Shown in pieces: positions 40,740 through 49,307 of a DNA stretch of 64,000 nucleotides. Origin of the DNA: Eubacteriales bacterium (GTDB lineage: Bacteria; Bacillota; Clostridia; Lachnospirales; Lachnospiraceae); assembly GCA_030524175.1 (NCBI GenBank), contig JAUNHC010000016.1:54146-118145 (forward strand), written 5' to 3'. How positions within the stretch are numbered: the stretch's first letter is position 1; each line of letters starts with the position of its first letter. The translations under genes and the position numbers were made by a program. The notes under the pieces were generated by a model that did no database searches, was not told where the DNA came from, and was given only the letters and a program-made list of their open reading frames with translations.

Positions 40740-40823
40740 AAAAGGAGCAACCGCCCACAAAGTGGTTAACCTCCGGGGATTAATAAACTACCCTGACTGG
40801 CTAAAGTTACAGGGTAGTTTTTA
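40740..40823 (+). ncRNA. Structured element ending in a terminator (possible small RNA or leader)
   Basis: A nested hairpin GGAG(C)AACC..CCAC AAA GTGG TT..CCTCC (about 40744-40773) is followed 10 bases later by a strong terminator, AAACTACCCTG (40785-40795) with CAGGGTAGTTT (40810-40820) and a T-run. No coding frame fits. It stands between the FtsX gene and the XRE fragment. A promoter was not identified, so a small RNA is only a suggestion. Confidence 0.45.
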
Positions 40824-40901
40824 TTTGCGCTTGTTTTTCCTATCTGTAGGCAAGTAGTGCTATGAATGAACGATAACTAAGAACTTCTGGGAGAAATGCT
40901 T

Positions 40902-41071
40902 ATGGACTATCTGACTATTATTAGGAATTTACGTGAGGACAGAGACTATACTCAAGAATATGTAGCAAAGCTCTTAAATGTAGGACAACGCACCTATACA
41001 GATTATGAACTGGGTAAAACACGTATTCCTTTTGATTCCATGATTAAGTTGGGGGATTTCTTTGATGGTGC
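40902..41071 (+). pseudogene. Truncated XRE-family helix-turn-helix regulator
   Basis: The frame from ATG 40902 (or the ATG at 40896) encodes a normal XRE domain start ('MDYLTIIRNLREDRDYTQEY', 'VGQRTYTDYELGKTRIP') but loses homology after 'IKLGDFFD', about residue 56. From about 41072 the sequence becomes the inverted N-terminus of an IS256-family transposase. The domain therefore lacks its last helix and the gene is probably dead. Confidence 0.75.
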
Positions 41072-41285
41072 CACAAGGAGATTCTTTAGCATTTTCTGTA
41101 CATCCTCTGCGGACTGGATCTCGTACTCTTGCAGGAGCTGCTGAATGATGTTTCGCTTTCCATCTGTCATTTCTACTTTGTGTACTGGTTTCTTTTCTCT
41201 TGCCATAATAAAAGGCCTCCTATGATTTTAGTTTATCATAGAAGACCTTCATAATCTCTATTTACAGAAAAACTTTCACAGACTC
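41072..41285 (-). mobile_element. Relic of an IS256-family insertion sequence (transposase N-terminus)
   Basis: On the minus strand, ATG 41206 opens 'MAREKKPVHKVEMTDGKRNI' followed by 'QQLLQEYEIQSAEDVQ', which I recognise as the start of IS256-family (Mutator-like) transposases. Only about 45 residues remain before the frame runs into the XRE gene near 41072. The outer end is probably the GTCTGTGAAAG sequence (reverse strand, about 41275-41285). The rest of the element, including the catalytic DDE part, is gone. Confidence 0.75.
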
Positions 41286-41356
41286 CAGGTTTTGTCAATA
41301 TGTCTATGCCAATACAAAAGGAATCGTGATAAAAACTTATCTTCAGTCAAATTACT

Positions 41357-42802
41357 TTATTCATAAAGTTTAATTGCATCAATGCGTACAATGCTGTCTG
41401 TACTGTTCGTATTTTTTTCTTCAGAAATTACCAGTTTTAGGGTATGTTTTCCAGGCTCTAATTCCCTGGCAGAATATAGACATTTACTACCAACCCGCTT
41501 TTCTGCATAGGTATCAATAACAGAAACCTCCTGTCCATCTAGCTGCACTGACAGCATACCTTGGTCTGCGTCTACACCGCCATAAAGATCAAATCCTACT
41601 CCTTCAAAATCCAGTGTCATATACGCACCTGGCTGTCCGGCATAGTTTACCAGCTGATCATTCTTCCATACGCCCCAGGTCTCGCCGTTGGCTCCATAAC
41701 GCATAATTCTGCCGTTTTTATCTTCAATGCACACAACCTTTTCCTCGTTGGGATTGTTTTTCTTGGCAGAAATCATTATTTCGTTCAACCTTGCTTCCAC
41801 TTGGGTTACATCTGCTTTGGCTACAAGAAATGCCCGTGCTCCAGTCTTTTCATTTTTTTCAAAGGTGTCTTTTCCATCTTCTAAGACAGAAACATCGCCT
41901 CGTTCCATTGACCAATAATCCTGTAGCCCTTCTACGGCGTAGAGCACTGCAGAAAGATCCCAGCTCCACCGTGTTCCAAGGCCTGTATCATCTGAAAGAT
42001 ACAGATCATAGCTTAAACGTACCGGATCATCTTGGGCCATCTCGTACCTGCGTTCACCTGTATCCAGGTTGATCCCAATCTCAGAACCGCTGAACATGAT
42101 TGGGGCCGGACACTTATTTACCATCAGTTGTGCTGCAGCAGGATCACACATAAAGTTATATTCTGCGGAGTCAAAATCCTGAAAGTTTCCTCCCATGCAG
42201 CTTACAAGTTTTACCTTTTGCCGAACTAATTCTATACCATTCAGATCACTGTACTCATCCGGCTGTGAATTTAGGAGTTCCGTCAGGTTGGTAAGAAAGC
42301 CTACAGAAACAATTGTCACACTGCCATCAGGCTGAGAGGCCAGTACCTCACGGTATATATCCACAGCATCCCGCGCATCATTGCCATCCCGCAAGGTGGT
42401 TTGATATTTCATGGTTACTGGTTTGCAGTAGGTGTAGCCTTCTGGGGCTACTTCGGAATCGCCTTTGTAGGTTCCCACAGGGATGTCCGGACGACCATAA
42501 TAAGTATTAATTGCCTCCGCACAGGAAACACTATAAAGACATGAACTGTCAGCTACCACTGCAAGCAAATTTGCCTTACCCTGATCTGCATAGGCGTGAA
42601 GCATGGCAAGTGCTCCGGCATCATCCACGTCAGCAGCAAGATCTGTATCGTAAATTATATTAGCTACTTCCTGGCCTGGTTCAGGCCATGCATGTTCATA
42701 CTGTACATATGACGATTGTCCTTGTGCTGAAACTGTTCCTGCAGTCATTCCAAATACTGCAGCCGTTCCGATTACCATCATTACAAAATTTTTTTTCTTC
42801 AT
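41357..42802 (-). CDS. Exported nucleoside hydrolase-like protein with C-terminal extension (copy 3)
   Basis: 481 residues. A signal peptide (cut near 'VSAQG') precedes a nucleoside hydrolase domain with the metal motif DTDLAADVDD, again longer than the classical DTDxGxDD, and 'VTIVSVGFLTNLTELL' and 'CMGGNF'. From about residue 365 a beta-rich module follows, resembling a galactose-binding-like or sugar-binding domain ('YMTLDFEGVGFDLYGG', 'LEPGKHTLKLVIS'). It is distant from the ribose locus and lies between an IS relic and an integrase relic, so it may be acquired. It would release ribose from nucleosides outside the cell. Confidence 0.8.
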   Translation of the reverse strand: MKKKNFVMMVIGTAAVFGMTAGTVSAQGQSSYVQYEHAWPEPGQEVANIIYDTDLAADVDDAGALAMLHAYADQGKANLLAVVADSSCLYSVSCAEAINTYYGRPDIPVGTYKGDSEVAPEGYTYCKPVTMKYQTTLRDGNDARDAVDIYREVLASQPDGSVTIVSVGFLTNLTELLNSQPDEYSDLNGIELVRQKVKLVSCMGGNFQDFDSAEYNFMCDPAAAQLMVNKCPAPIMFSGSEIGINLDTGERRYEMAQDDPVRLSYDLYLSDDTGLGTRWSWDLSAVLYAVEGLQDYWSMERGDVSVLEDGKDTFEKNEKTGARAFLVAKADVTQVEARLNEIMISAKKNNPNEEKVVCIEDKNGRIMRYGANGETWGVWKNDQLVNYAGQPGAYMTLDFEGVGFDLYGGVDADQGMLSVQLDGQEVSVIDTYAEKRVGSKCLYSARELEPGKHTLKLVISEEKNTNSTDSIVRIDAIKLYE

Positions 42803-42846
42803 TTTGTTCCACCAACCCTTTCTTGATGTTGTGACAGATCATCTGG

Positions 42847-42859
42847 TTAAACGATTTAA
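42847..42859. promoter_or_regulatory. Possible LacI-type operator upstream of nucleoside hydrolase 3
   Basis: TTAAA-CGA-TTTAA, a short dyad with central CG as in many LacI-family sites, in the 5' region of the minus-strand hydrolase gene. No matching copy was found before the other hydrolase genes. Confidence 0.25.
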
Positions 42860-42937
42860 ATCAAATAAATAATATCCTTTCTTTCCTTTCTTTTCAGTGA
42901 GCTTAGTCACACGTCTAGGGAGAGGGAGGGAACATTT

Positions 42938-43314
42938 CTAGATTGAAAATCCTACAATCAAAGAAGTGTTCTCGGAATGGAACTTCAGATGTCTACAGCA
43001 TGAAAAGATTTGTAAAGCAACACACCTTCGTAACCAGCAGGTGTTTAACAGGTACTACAAGATTTTGGGGAAAGAAAAACCAAGTAAATGAATCTCAAGA
43101 CCATCCCAAGAGGTTTCCTGAAGCGTGCAAAATCATGTTTGTTAGAGGAATCAGAATCGGAGAAGTAGTAGCTTTGAAACATGAAGACTTCATAGCCAAC
43201 GCATTTAATATCCGAAGGACAGAAACCAGATATATTGATGATTCCGGGAAATTTGTGTGTGATGTGGCAGATTTCCCAAAGTCACAAGCAGGACAAAAAC
43301 AGAAGAAGTATTGA
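42938..43314 (+). pseudogene. Frameshifted tyrosine-recombinase (phage/ICE integrase) remnant
   Basis: One frame (from about 42944) reads 'NPTIKEVFSEWNFRCLQHEK' and 'THLRNQQVFNRYYK', matching integrase core-binding domains, then stops near 43091. Another frame continues with 'ACKIMFVRGIRIGEVVALKH' and 'NIRRTETRYIDDSGKFVCDV', the catalytic-domain start with the first Arg in 'RIGE'. The C-terminal catalytic residues are missing. The two frames together show a decayed gene. It lies just beyond the 3' end of tRNA-Gly, the usual place for an integrase. Confidence 0.75.
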
Positions 43315-43453
43315 CGCGAAAGTGCAGATATTAAGTGATATTCCAGAATTCCAGGCAAAATAAAAATAACCAGAACAATTGTTCTGATTACTTTTTTGCT
43401 TACCTTCGATTTACCAAAGTCCCACAACCCCAGTAAAATCAAGCTTTTCAGCA

Positions 43454-43524
<71 letters not shown>

Positions 43525-43690
43525 GTATGCTGTTATTATACCATGTTTTCTCCAGAAATCAATTATTTTTTTAATACTTTTTGTGTGCATTTTGAATATT
43601 TTGAATTATATTTTGAATTTTGAATCCGGCTTACAGATGACAGAGCAGGGATTTGATGTTAGAATAGAAAGAAATGGTAAGGAGAGGTTC

Positions 43691-44116
43691 ATGAAGAAAC
43701 AGGTAAACCATACGATACGTAAGCACTTTAATGAAGTGATTTATCACACTGCCCGTTATACGGAGATTTTCTTGTCGGTACTGATCTTGGTTGTGATCGC
43801 CAAGGCGACGATTCCCCTTATCCATCAATTGATAAATACGCCGGTCCTTGATATGGAGATGGAGTATTTCACAGCTTTTCTGGGACAGGCTTTGTCGCTG
43901 GTGGTGGGTGTGGAATTTGTGAAGATGCTGTGCAGGCATACGGCAGAGACAATGGTTGAGGTGCTTTTGTTTGCCATTGCAAGGCAGATGGTGGTGGAGC
44001 ATTTGCAGACATGGCAGACTCTGGTGGGTGTTGTGGCAATTGCAATCCTATTTGCTGTCCGTAAATATCTGCTTCTTAAGGAGGATGAGACAACCCGGCA
44101 TGTAGACAAACTGTAA
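43691..44116 (+). CDS. PsiE-family membrane protein
   Basis: 141 residues from ATG 43691 (GGAGAGG upstream; longer in-frame starts lack a ribosome site). Four hydrophobic helices with the pattern of phosphate-starvation-inducible PsiE proteins: 'RYTEIFLSVLILVVIAK' near the start, 'VGVEFVKMLCRHTAETMVEV' in the middle and a final 'LVGVVAIAILFAVRKYLL' helix (in parts). The function of PsiE is not known. No Pho box was identified. Confidence 0.75.
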   Translation: MKKQVNHTIRKHFNEVIYHTARYTEIFLSVLILVVIAKATIPLIHQLINTPVLDMEMEYFTAFLGQALSLVVGVEFVKMLCRHTAETMVEVLLFAIARQMVVEHLQTWQTLVGVVAIAILFAVRKYLLLKEDETTRHVDKL

Positions 44117-44285
44117 GGCACACAAGGGTTGCTGTTCATTTGGTGATATCCCGCCAGGTGTTTTTATCCATATATGCAAGAAAATCCCGGGACATACGAG
44201 GTAAAATGCCTGCTTTACTTATGGGGTTGTTTGTACTATACTGAAATCACAGTTTTTTAAGTTTTTTGGTTACTATTCTTAATTA

Positions 44286-44314
44286 TTCACAGTAATTTCT
44301 ATGATAACTGTGAA
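44286..44314. promoter_or_regulatory. Dyad upstream of the ferritin gene
   Basis: TTCACAGT (44286-44293) and ACTGTGAA (44307-44314) around a 13-base spacer, about 55 bases before the ATG. It may bind an iron or peroxide regulator, but it does not match the classical Fur or PerR box. Confidence 0.4.
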
Positions 44315-44367
44315 ATTAGGGAGAGTCATTTATATTTATAAAAAATACTATGACAAGGAGTGATAAG

Positions 44368-44880
44368 ATGTTAAAGGAAACAGTGGCAGGATTATTGAAT
44401 GCACAGGTTAATAAAGAATTTTATTCAGCATATTTATACCTGGCATTTGCCAATTTCTATGAAGAGGAAGGGTTGAAAGGCTTTGCTAACTGGTATCGTG
44501 TGCAGGCTCAGGAGGAGCGTGACCATGCTATGCTCATGATGCAGTATCTGCAGAACAATGACTGCAAGGTGGAGTTAGAGGCAATTGATAAGCCGGATGC
44601 TAATCTTGATAAGAAAATAGACCCATTGAGACAGGGATATGCCCATGAGCAGTATGTGACCGGACTGATCAACAATATTTACGATGCTGCTTATAAGGAG
44701 AAAGACTTTCGGACCATGCAGTTTCTGGACTGGTTTGTCAAGGAACAGGGGGAAGAAGAGACAAATGCTCTCGATCTGATAAAGAAGATGGAACTGTTCG
44801 GGGAAGATGCAAGAAGTCTTTATATGTTGGACAGTGAGCTTAACGGACGTGTTTACAACCCACCTTCACTGGTGCTGTAG
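44368..44880 (+). CDS. Ferritin (bacterial non-heme, FtnA type)
   Basis: 170 residues from ATG 44368 (AAGGAG seven bases upstream). The four-helix ferritin fold is shown by 'NKEFYSAYLYLAFANFYEEE' (in parts), the metal-site pair 'EERDHAMLMMQYL' and 'DWFVKEQGEEETNALDLI'. Ferroxidase-centre glutamates and histidine are present. It stores iron in the cytoplasm as a 24-subunit shell. Single gene, with a dyad in its promoter region. Confidence 0.92.
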   Translation: MLKETVAGLLNAQVNKEFYSAYLYLAFANFYEEEGLKGFANWYRVQAQEERDHAMLMMQYLQNNDCKVELEAIDKPDANLDKKIDPLRQGYAHEQYVTGLINNIYDAAYKEKDFRTMQFLDWFVKEQGEEETNALDLIKKMELFGEDARSLYMLDSELNGRVYNPPSLVL

Positions 44881-45050
44881 TAACTGTTTTTAATAGGAAG
44901 CGGGGGCTGCTCCGCAGCTTGGTTTATAATCTGAATGAAGTAGTGGATATGCGAAACCTGAATGCAGGACTGCCGGATAAAATCACCAGGCAGAGATATA
45001 TGTATGAAATATAGTGAAATTCAGACACAAAGGATTCCGGAGGATAAGTA

Positions 45051-45845
45051 ATGAAAATAGGTTTTATAGGATGCGGAAATATGGCAGCAGCTATGATAGG
45101 CGGCATTCTCCGCAAAGGTATATTCAGCAAAGATGAGATCATCGTATCAAATCTTACGAAAGAGGGCAGTGCTCGCAGCAGAGATAAGCTTGGGGTTATG
45201 ACGACTATGGATAACCGTGAGGTGGTGAAAAGCGCAAGAATAGTTGTTCTTGCCGTGAAGCCTCAATTTTACGAAGAGGTCCTTGGAGAAGTAAGGGATC
45301 TGTTCACTCCGGAGCATATGGTTGTGGGGATTGCACCGGGCAAGACTCTGGCGTGGCTGGAAGAGAAGTGCGGGCAGCCTTTAAAGGTGGTACGTCTCAT
45401 GCCAAATACTCCGGCTCAGGTTGGAGAGGGTATGACTGGTGCCTGCATCAATGACAAGGTAACAGACGAGGATTTAAAACAGGTATGCGAAATTACAGAC
45501 AGTTTCGGCCGTACGGAGGTGGTTCCGGAACGTCTGATGGATGCGGTAGGTGCTGTGAGCGGCAGCTCCCCGGCTTATGTCTTTATGTTTATCGAAGCTA
45601 TGGCAGACGCTGCTGTTGCCCAGGGTATGCCAAGAAAACAGGCATATCAGTTTGCCGCCCAGGCAGTTCTGGGCAGTGCCAGGATGGTTCTGGAGACGGG
45701 AATGCATCCCGGTGAGCTGAAGGATATGGTATGCTCTCCTGCGGGCACAACGATCGAGGGTGTGCGCACGCTGGAAAAGGCCGGGCTTAGAAGTGCTGTT
45801 TTCGAAGCTCTTCAGGCTTGTGCGGAGAAAGGGAAACGTTTATAA
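45051..45845 (+). CDS. proC: Pyrroline-5-carboxylate reductase
   Basis: 264 residues, full length. The NAD(P) motif 'GFIGCGNMAAAMIGG' is at the N-terminus, and the C-terminal dimer and substrate region carries 'AVSGSSPAYVFMFIEAMADA' (in parts) and 'PAGTTIEGVRTLE'. It reduces pyrroline-5-carboxylate to proline as the last step of proline synthesis. GGAGG at 45040-45044 precedes the ATG. No other proline gene is adjacent. Confidence 0.95.
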   Translation: MKIGFIGCGNMAAAMIGGILRKGIFSKDEIIVSNLTKEGSARSRDKLGVMTTMDNREVVKSARIVVLAVKPQFYEEVLGEVRDLFTPEHMVVGIAPGKTLAWLEEKCGQPLKVVRLMPNTPAQVGEGMTGACINDKVTDEDLKQVCEITDSFGRTEVVPERLMDAVGAVSGSSPAYVFMFIEAMADAAVAQGMPRKQAYQFAAQAVLGSARMVLETGMHPGELKDMVCSPAGTTIEGVRTLEKAGLRSAVFEALQACAEKGKRL

Positions 45846-45852
45846 AGGATGG

Positions 45853-45873
45853 CTGCCCCATAATGTGGGGGCA
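45853..45873 (+). terminator. Hairpin after proC
   Basis: CTGCCCC (45853-45859) with GGGGCAG (45867-45873). The T-run is poor, so termination is uncertain; a second, larger hairpin (45883-45926) overlaps the end of the convergent CYTH gene. Confidence 0.45.
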
Positions 45874-45903
45874 GATATATATAAGGAGTGCCCCGGCAGC
45901 AGT

Positions 45904-46368
45904 TCAGCTGTCTGAGGGCGCTCCTTTGCTTAAGGTGCTGTTGTGGTATTGTGTGGAATAGGTTACATCTTCTCCAAACCATGAAGGGGGCTTGTAGCTG
46001 TTGGCTGCCTCTTCCGTGGGAAATTCAACTTCTGCCAGCAGAAGTTTGTCATAGGGAGCCATAAATACGTCAAGCTCAATAGAAAGATTATCTTTTTCCG
46101 GAATCACATATCGTTTCTTGGCAATGAGGATGCCGTCAGTTTTGGGCTTTAGATGTTCATAGGCTTCTTTGGTCAGAGGCAGGTTGTATTCTTCTCTTGC
46201 CATCATTCCCTTAGATTTATAGGTGAGATAATAGGAGTCGTTCTGGCGGCGGATGCGGACCACCGGTGTGGTGCACAGATATCCCTGCTCTATTTCCAGA
46301 CAGGGGTAAGAGTCCAGATTTTTTGGAAGATTTTTTGCATCAATAAGAAATTTTCTCTCGATTTCCAT
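45904..46368 (-). CDS. CYTH domain protein (triphosphate tunnel metalloenzyme)
   Basis: 154 residues from ATG 46368; an ATG two codons upstream is too close to the AGAAAGG site. The CYTH signature ExExK is at the very start (MEIERKFLI), followed by 'EIEQGYLC', 'VRIRR', 'YLTYKSKGM', and 'SIELDVF', the charged strands of the tunnel. Members hydrolyse inorganic triphosphate or other organic triphosphates. The physiological substrate is not evident. It converges on proC. Confidence 0.88.
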   Translation of the reverse strand: MEIERKFLIDAKNLPKNLDSYPCLEIEQGYLCTTPVVRIRRQNDSYYLTYKSKGMMAREEYNLPLTKEAYEHLKPKTDGILIAKKRYVIPEKDNLSIELDVFMAPYDKLLLAEVEFPTEEAANSYKPPSWFGEDVTYSTQYHNSTLSKGAPSDS

Positions 46369-46468
46369 GATCATATACCTTTCTGAAAACTTTTGTTTTC
46401 ACTGTTAAGAACAGCGAGGATGCTGCTCAAATTGTTGTATTTGAATTGAGAATAGTATACCCTTTTTA

Positions 46469-46497
46469 TTGTAAAAAAGAAAGGAAAATGATATAAT
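46469..46497 (+). promoter_or_regulatory. Promoter of the DJ-1/PfpI gene
   Basis: TTGTAA (46469-46474), 17-base spacer, TATAAT (46492-46497), about 90 bases before the start codon. Confidence 0.6.
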
Positions 46498-46587
46498 TAG
46501 TCGTTGTAAAAGCGCAGCAGAGTTATTGCAGACAGTTTATAAGATTTTGTATCTATGGTTGTGATATTTGTATAAGGAGGATTTATC

Positions 46588-47139
46588 ATGGGTAAAGTGT
46601 ATATATTCCTGGCAGACGGATTTGAAGAGGTTGAAGGGCTGACTGTTGTGGATTTGCTGAGACGGGCAGGGATAGAGATTGAGACAGTATCTATTAAGGA
46701 AACCAGGGATGTGGTCACCTCTCATGGGATTTCCCTTCTGACAGACAGGATATTTAGAGAAACTGATTTCTCAGATGCAGATATGCTGGTGCTTCCCGGA
46801 GGAATGCCCGGTACACGTAATCTGGCAGCGTACAAGCCTCTGACCGATCTGTTGGAAAGCTTCTATAGTAAAGGGGGCAGAGTTGCAGCAATCTGTGCGG
46901 CTCCCAGCGTGTTTGGCTCTCTGGGCTTCTTGAAAGGGAGAAAGGCCACCTCGTATCCTTCCTTCATGGATCAATTATATGGCGCTCACACATGTGAGGA
47001 AGCAGTGGTGGTGGACGGCAATGTGACAACCAGCCGCGGAATGGGGACGGCCATCCAGTTCGGTCTTTCGCTGATCCAACAGCTGCTGGGCAGAGAAAAA
47101 GCCGGGGAAATCGCTGAATCTATCGTATATTCCTGCTAA
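46588..47139 (+). CDS. DJ-1/PfpI family protein
   Basis: 183 residues. The nucleophile elbow cysteine is in 'VAAICAAPSVFG', with the conserved glutamate in 'DGFEEVEGLTVVDLLRRAG' (in parts) and 'VLPGGMPGTRNLA'. The same architecture is often named ThiJ or YajL, with roles proposed in protein deglycation or stress protection. TAAGGAGG precedes the ATG. It lies directly upstream of the trigger factor gene but with its own promoter. Confidence 0.88.
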   Translation: MGKVYIFLADGFEEVEGLTVVDLLRRAGIEIETVSIKETRDVVTSHGISLLTDRIFRETDFSDADMLVLPGGMPGTRNLAAYKPLTDLLESFYSKGGRVAAICAAPSVFGSLGFLKGRKATSYPSFMDQLYGAHTCEEAVVVDGNVTTSRGMGTAIQFGLSLIQQLLGREKAGEIAESIVYSC

Positions 47140-47326
47140 TTCCTGCGAAAAAACACTGGCGTTTTTCAGATTCTTATGTTATACTACCGTAATGACTGTA
47201 AATATATAGGAAATCCAGCGGAAATGGTACTGTGCCGCAGACTGCTGGTTTAGTAAGCCACACTGAAAAAGAAAGAGTAAATATAATAAGTATATTTTAC
47301 CTGAATATTAAGGAGGAACACGAAAC

Positions 47327-48613
47327 ATGAGTTTACAGGTGGAGAAAATGGAAAAAAACATGGCGAAGCTTACCATCGAAGTTTCTGCCGAGGATTTAGA
47401 CAAGGCAATGCAGAGTGCATACCAGAAGGCAAAAGGAAGAATTTCCATTCCTGGATTCCGTAAAGGAAAAGCTCCGAGAAAAATGATTGAGCAGATGTAT
47501 GGAAAAGGTATTTTCTTAGAAGATGCAGCTAACGCCCTGATTCCTGAGCATTACAGCAAGGCTCTGGAAGAATGTGAGCTGGAGATCGTTTCCCAGCCGC
47601 AGATCGACGTTACACAGGCAGAGCCTGGCAAGCCATTCATCTTTACTGCTGAAGTAGCTGTGAAACCAGAAGTGACTTTAGGTGAATATAAAGGCGTGGA
47701 AGTAGCCAAGGCTGAAATCGAAGTAACAGAAGAAGAAGTAGAGGCAGAACTTAAGAAAGAGCAGGAGAAAAACTCCAGAACTGTCACAATTGAGGACCGT
47801 GCTGCTCAGAACGATGACATTGTAACTATCGACTTCGAGGGATTTGTTGACGATATCGCTTTTGACGGCGGAAAAGGCACAGAATATCCGCTGACTCTTG
47901 GTTCCAACACCTTCATTCCGGGATTTGAGGAGCAGCTTGTAGGCGCCAAGACCGGAGACCACGTGGAAGTAAACGTTACATTCCCGGAAGAATACCAGGC
48001 ACCGGAGCTTGCCGGAAAAGCCGCAGTATTTAAATGCGATGTGAAGAAAATCGAAGCAAAAGAGCTTCCGGAGCTGGATGATGATTTTGCAAAAGATATT
48101 TCAGAATTTGACACTCTTACAGAGTACAGAGAGTTCGTAAAGAAAGAACTCCTTGAGAAGAAAGAAAAAGAAGCTGTACGTGCGAAAGAAGACGCAGCAG
48201 TAGATAAAGTGATCGAGAATGCGCAGATGGAGATCCCGGAAGCCATGATCCAGACACAGTGCCGTCAGATGGCTGATGATTTCAGCAGAAGAATGCAGTC
48301 CCAGGGATTATCCATGGAGCAGTATTTCCAGTTCACAGGACTGACATCTGAGAAAATGATGGAAGACATGAAACCGCAGGCACTTAAGAGAATCCAGACA
48401 AGACTTGTTCTGGAGAAGATTGCCGAAGTTGAGAATATCCAGCCAAGTGAAGAAGAAGTAAATGAAGAAATCGCTAAAATGGCTGAAATGTATAAAATGG
48501 AAGCTGACAAATTAAAAGGGCTTCTTGGCGAGCGTGAATTAGAGCAGATGAAGAAAGATATGTCTGTTCAGAAGGCAGTTACATTAGTTGCCGACGCAGC
48601 AAAGGAAGTTTAA
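47327..48613 (+). CDS. tig: Trigger factor (ribosome-associated chaperone, PPIase)
   Basis: 428 residues. The N-terminal ribosome-binding domain has the 'GFRKGKAPRKMIEQMYG' signature (residues about 43-60), an FKBP-type PPIase domain covers about 150-245, and the C-terminal chaperone arms follow. It binds nascent chains at the ribosome exit. AAGGAGGA stands before the ATG. It heads the tig-clpP-clpX-lon-engB cluster usual in Firmicutes. Confidence 0.97.
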   Translation: MSLQVEKMEKNMAKLTIEVSAEDLDKAMQSAYQKAKGRISIPGFRKGKAPRKMIEQMYGKGIFLEDAANALIPEHYSKALEECELEIVSQPQIDVTQAEPGKPFIFTAEVAVKPEVTLGEYKGVEVAKAEIEVTEEEVEAELKKEQEKNSRTVTIEDRAAQNDDIVTIDFEGFVDDIAFDGGKGTEYPLTLGSNTFIPGFEEQLVGAKTGDHVEVNVTFPEEYQAPELAGKAAVFKCDVKKIEAKELPELDDDFAKDISEFDTLTEYREFVKKELLEKKEKEAVRAKEDAAVDKVIENAQMEIPEAMIQTQCRQMADDFSRRMQSQGLSMEQYFQFTGLTSEKMMEDMKPQALKRIQTRLVLEKIAEVENIQPSEEEVNEEIAKMAEMYKMEADKLKGLLGERELEQMKKDMSVQKAVTLVADAAKEV

Positions 48614-48645
48614 TGACGCAGTAAATGCGTACAGGAGGCATGAAT

Positions 48646-49227
48646 ATGAGTTTAGTACCTTATGTCATCGAACAGACAAGCAGGGGGGAAAGAAGCTACG
48701 ATATTTATTCCAGGCTTCTTAAAGACAGGATCATATTTCTGGGAGAAGAAGTGAATGATGTGAGCGCAAGCCTGATGGTGGCTCAGCTTCTCTTTTTGGA
48801 AGCAGAGGATCCGGGTAAGGATATACAGCTGTACATCAACAGCCCGGGCGGATCAGTGACAGCCGGCATGGCGATCTATGATACCATGCAGTATATAAAA
48901 TGCGATGTTTCCACCATTTGTCTCGGAATGGCGGCCAGTATGGGAGCTTTTCTTCTGGCAGGCGGTACAAAGGGTAAGAGATTTGCTCTTCCGAACTCTA
49001 CAATTATGATTCACCAGCCTTCCGGCGGTGCCCAGGGGCAGGCTACGGAAATCCAGATTGTAGCGGACCATATCGCAAAAACCAAAAGAACTTTAAATGA
49101 GATTCTGGCAGAGAACACCGGCCAGCCAATCGAGGTTGTTGAGCGGGATACCGATCGTGACAATTATATGTCATCGGAAGAGGCAAAAGCATACGGCTTG
49201 ATTGATGGTGTTGTCATGCATAAATGA
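48646..49227 (+). CDS. clpP: ATP-dependent Clp protease proteolytic subunit
   Basis: 193 residues from ATG 48646; AGGAGG at 48633-48638 selects this start over ATGs at 48625 and 48640. The catalytic triad is Ser98 (GMAASMGAF), His123 (MIHQPSGG) and Asp172 (RDTDRDNYM), at canonical positions. It forms the tetradecameric chamber that degrades proteins unfolded by ClpX, encoded next. A hairpin follows the gene. Confidence 0.97.
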   Translation: MSLVPYVIEQTSRGERSYDIYSRLLKDRIIFLGEEVNDVSASLMVAQLLFLEAEDPGKDIQLYINSPGGSVTAGMAIYDTMQYIKCDVSTICLGMAASMGAFLLAGGTKGKRFALPNSTIMIHQPSGGAQGQATEIQIVADHIAKTKRTLNEILAENTGQPIEVVERDTDRDNYMSSEEAKAYGLIDGVVMHK

Positions 49228-49236
49228 TGCAAAAGA

Positions 49237-49267
49237 AAGACTCCTGTTAGCAAGCCGCAGGAGTCTT
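49237..49267 (+). terminator. Hairpin between clpP and clpX
   Basis: AAGACTCCTG and CAGGAGTCTT, 10-bp perfect arms. There is no good T-run, so it may attenuate or stabilise rather than terminate. Confidence 0.5.
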
Positions 49268-49307
49268 ATCTTGCTATATAGGAATAGAAAGGAAAAGTAG
49301 AATATCC

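Noticed and set aside
44915-45014. Short frame ending at 45014 just before proC (about 21 to 40 codons)
   Set aside because: No ribosome site before its ATG and no recognised family; could be a decayed gene end, but nothing supports it.
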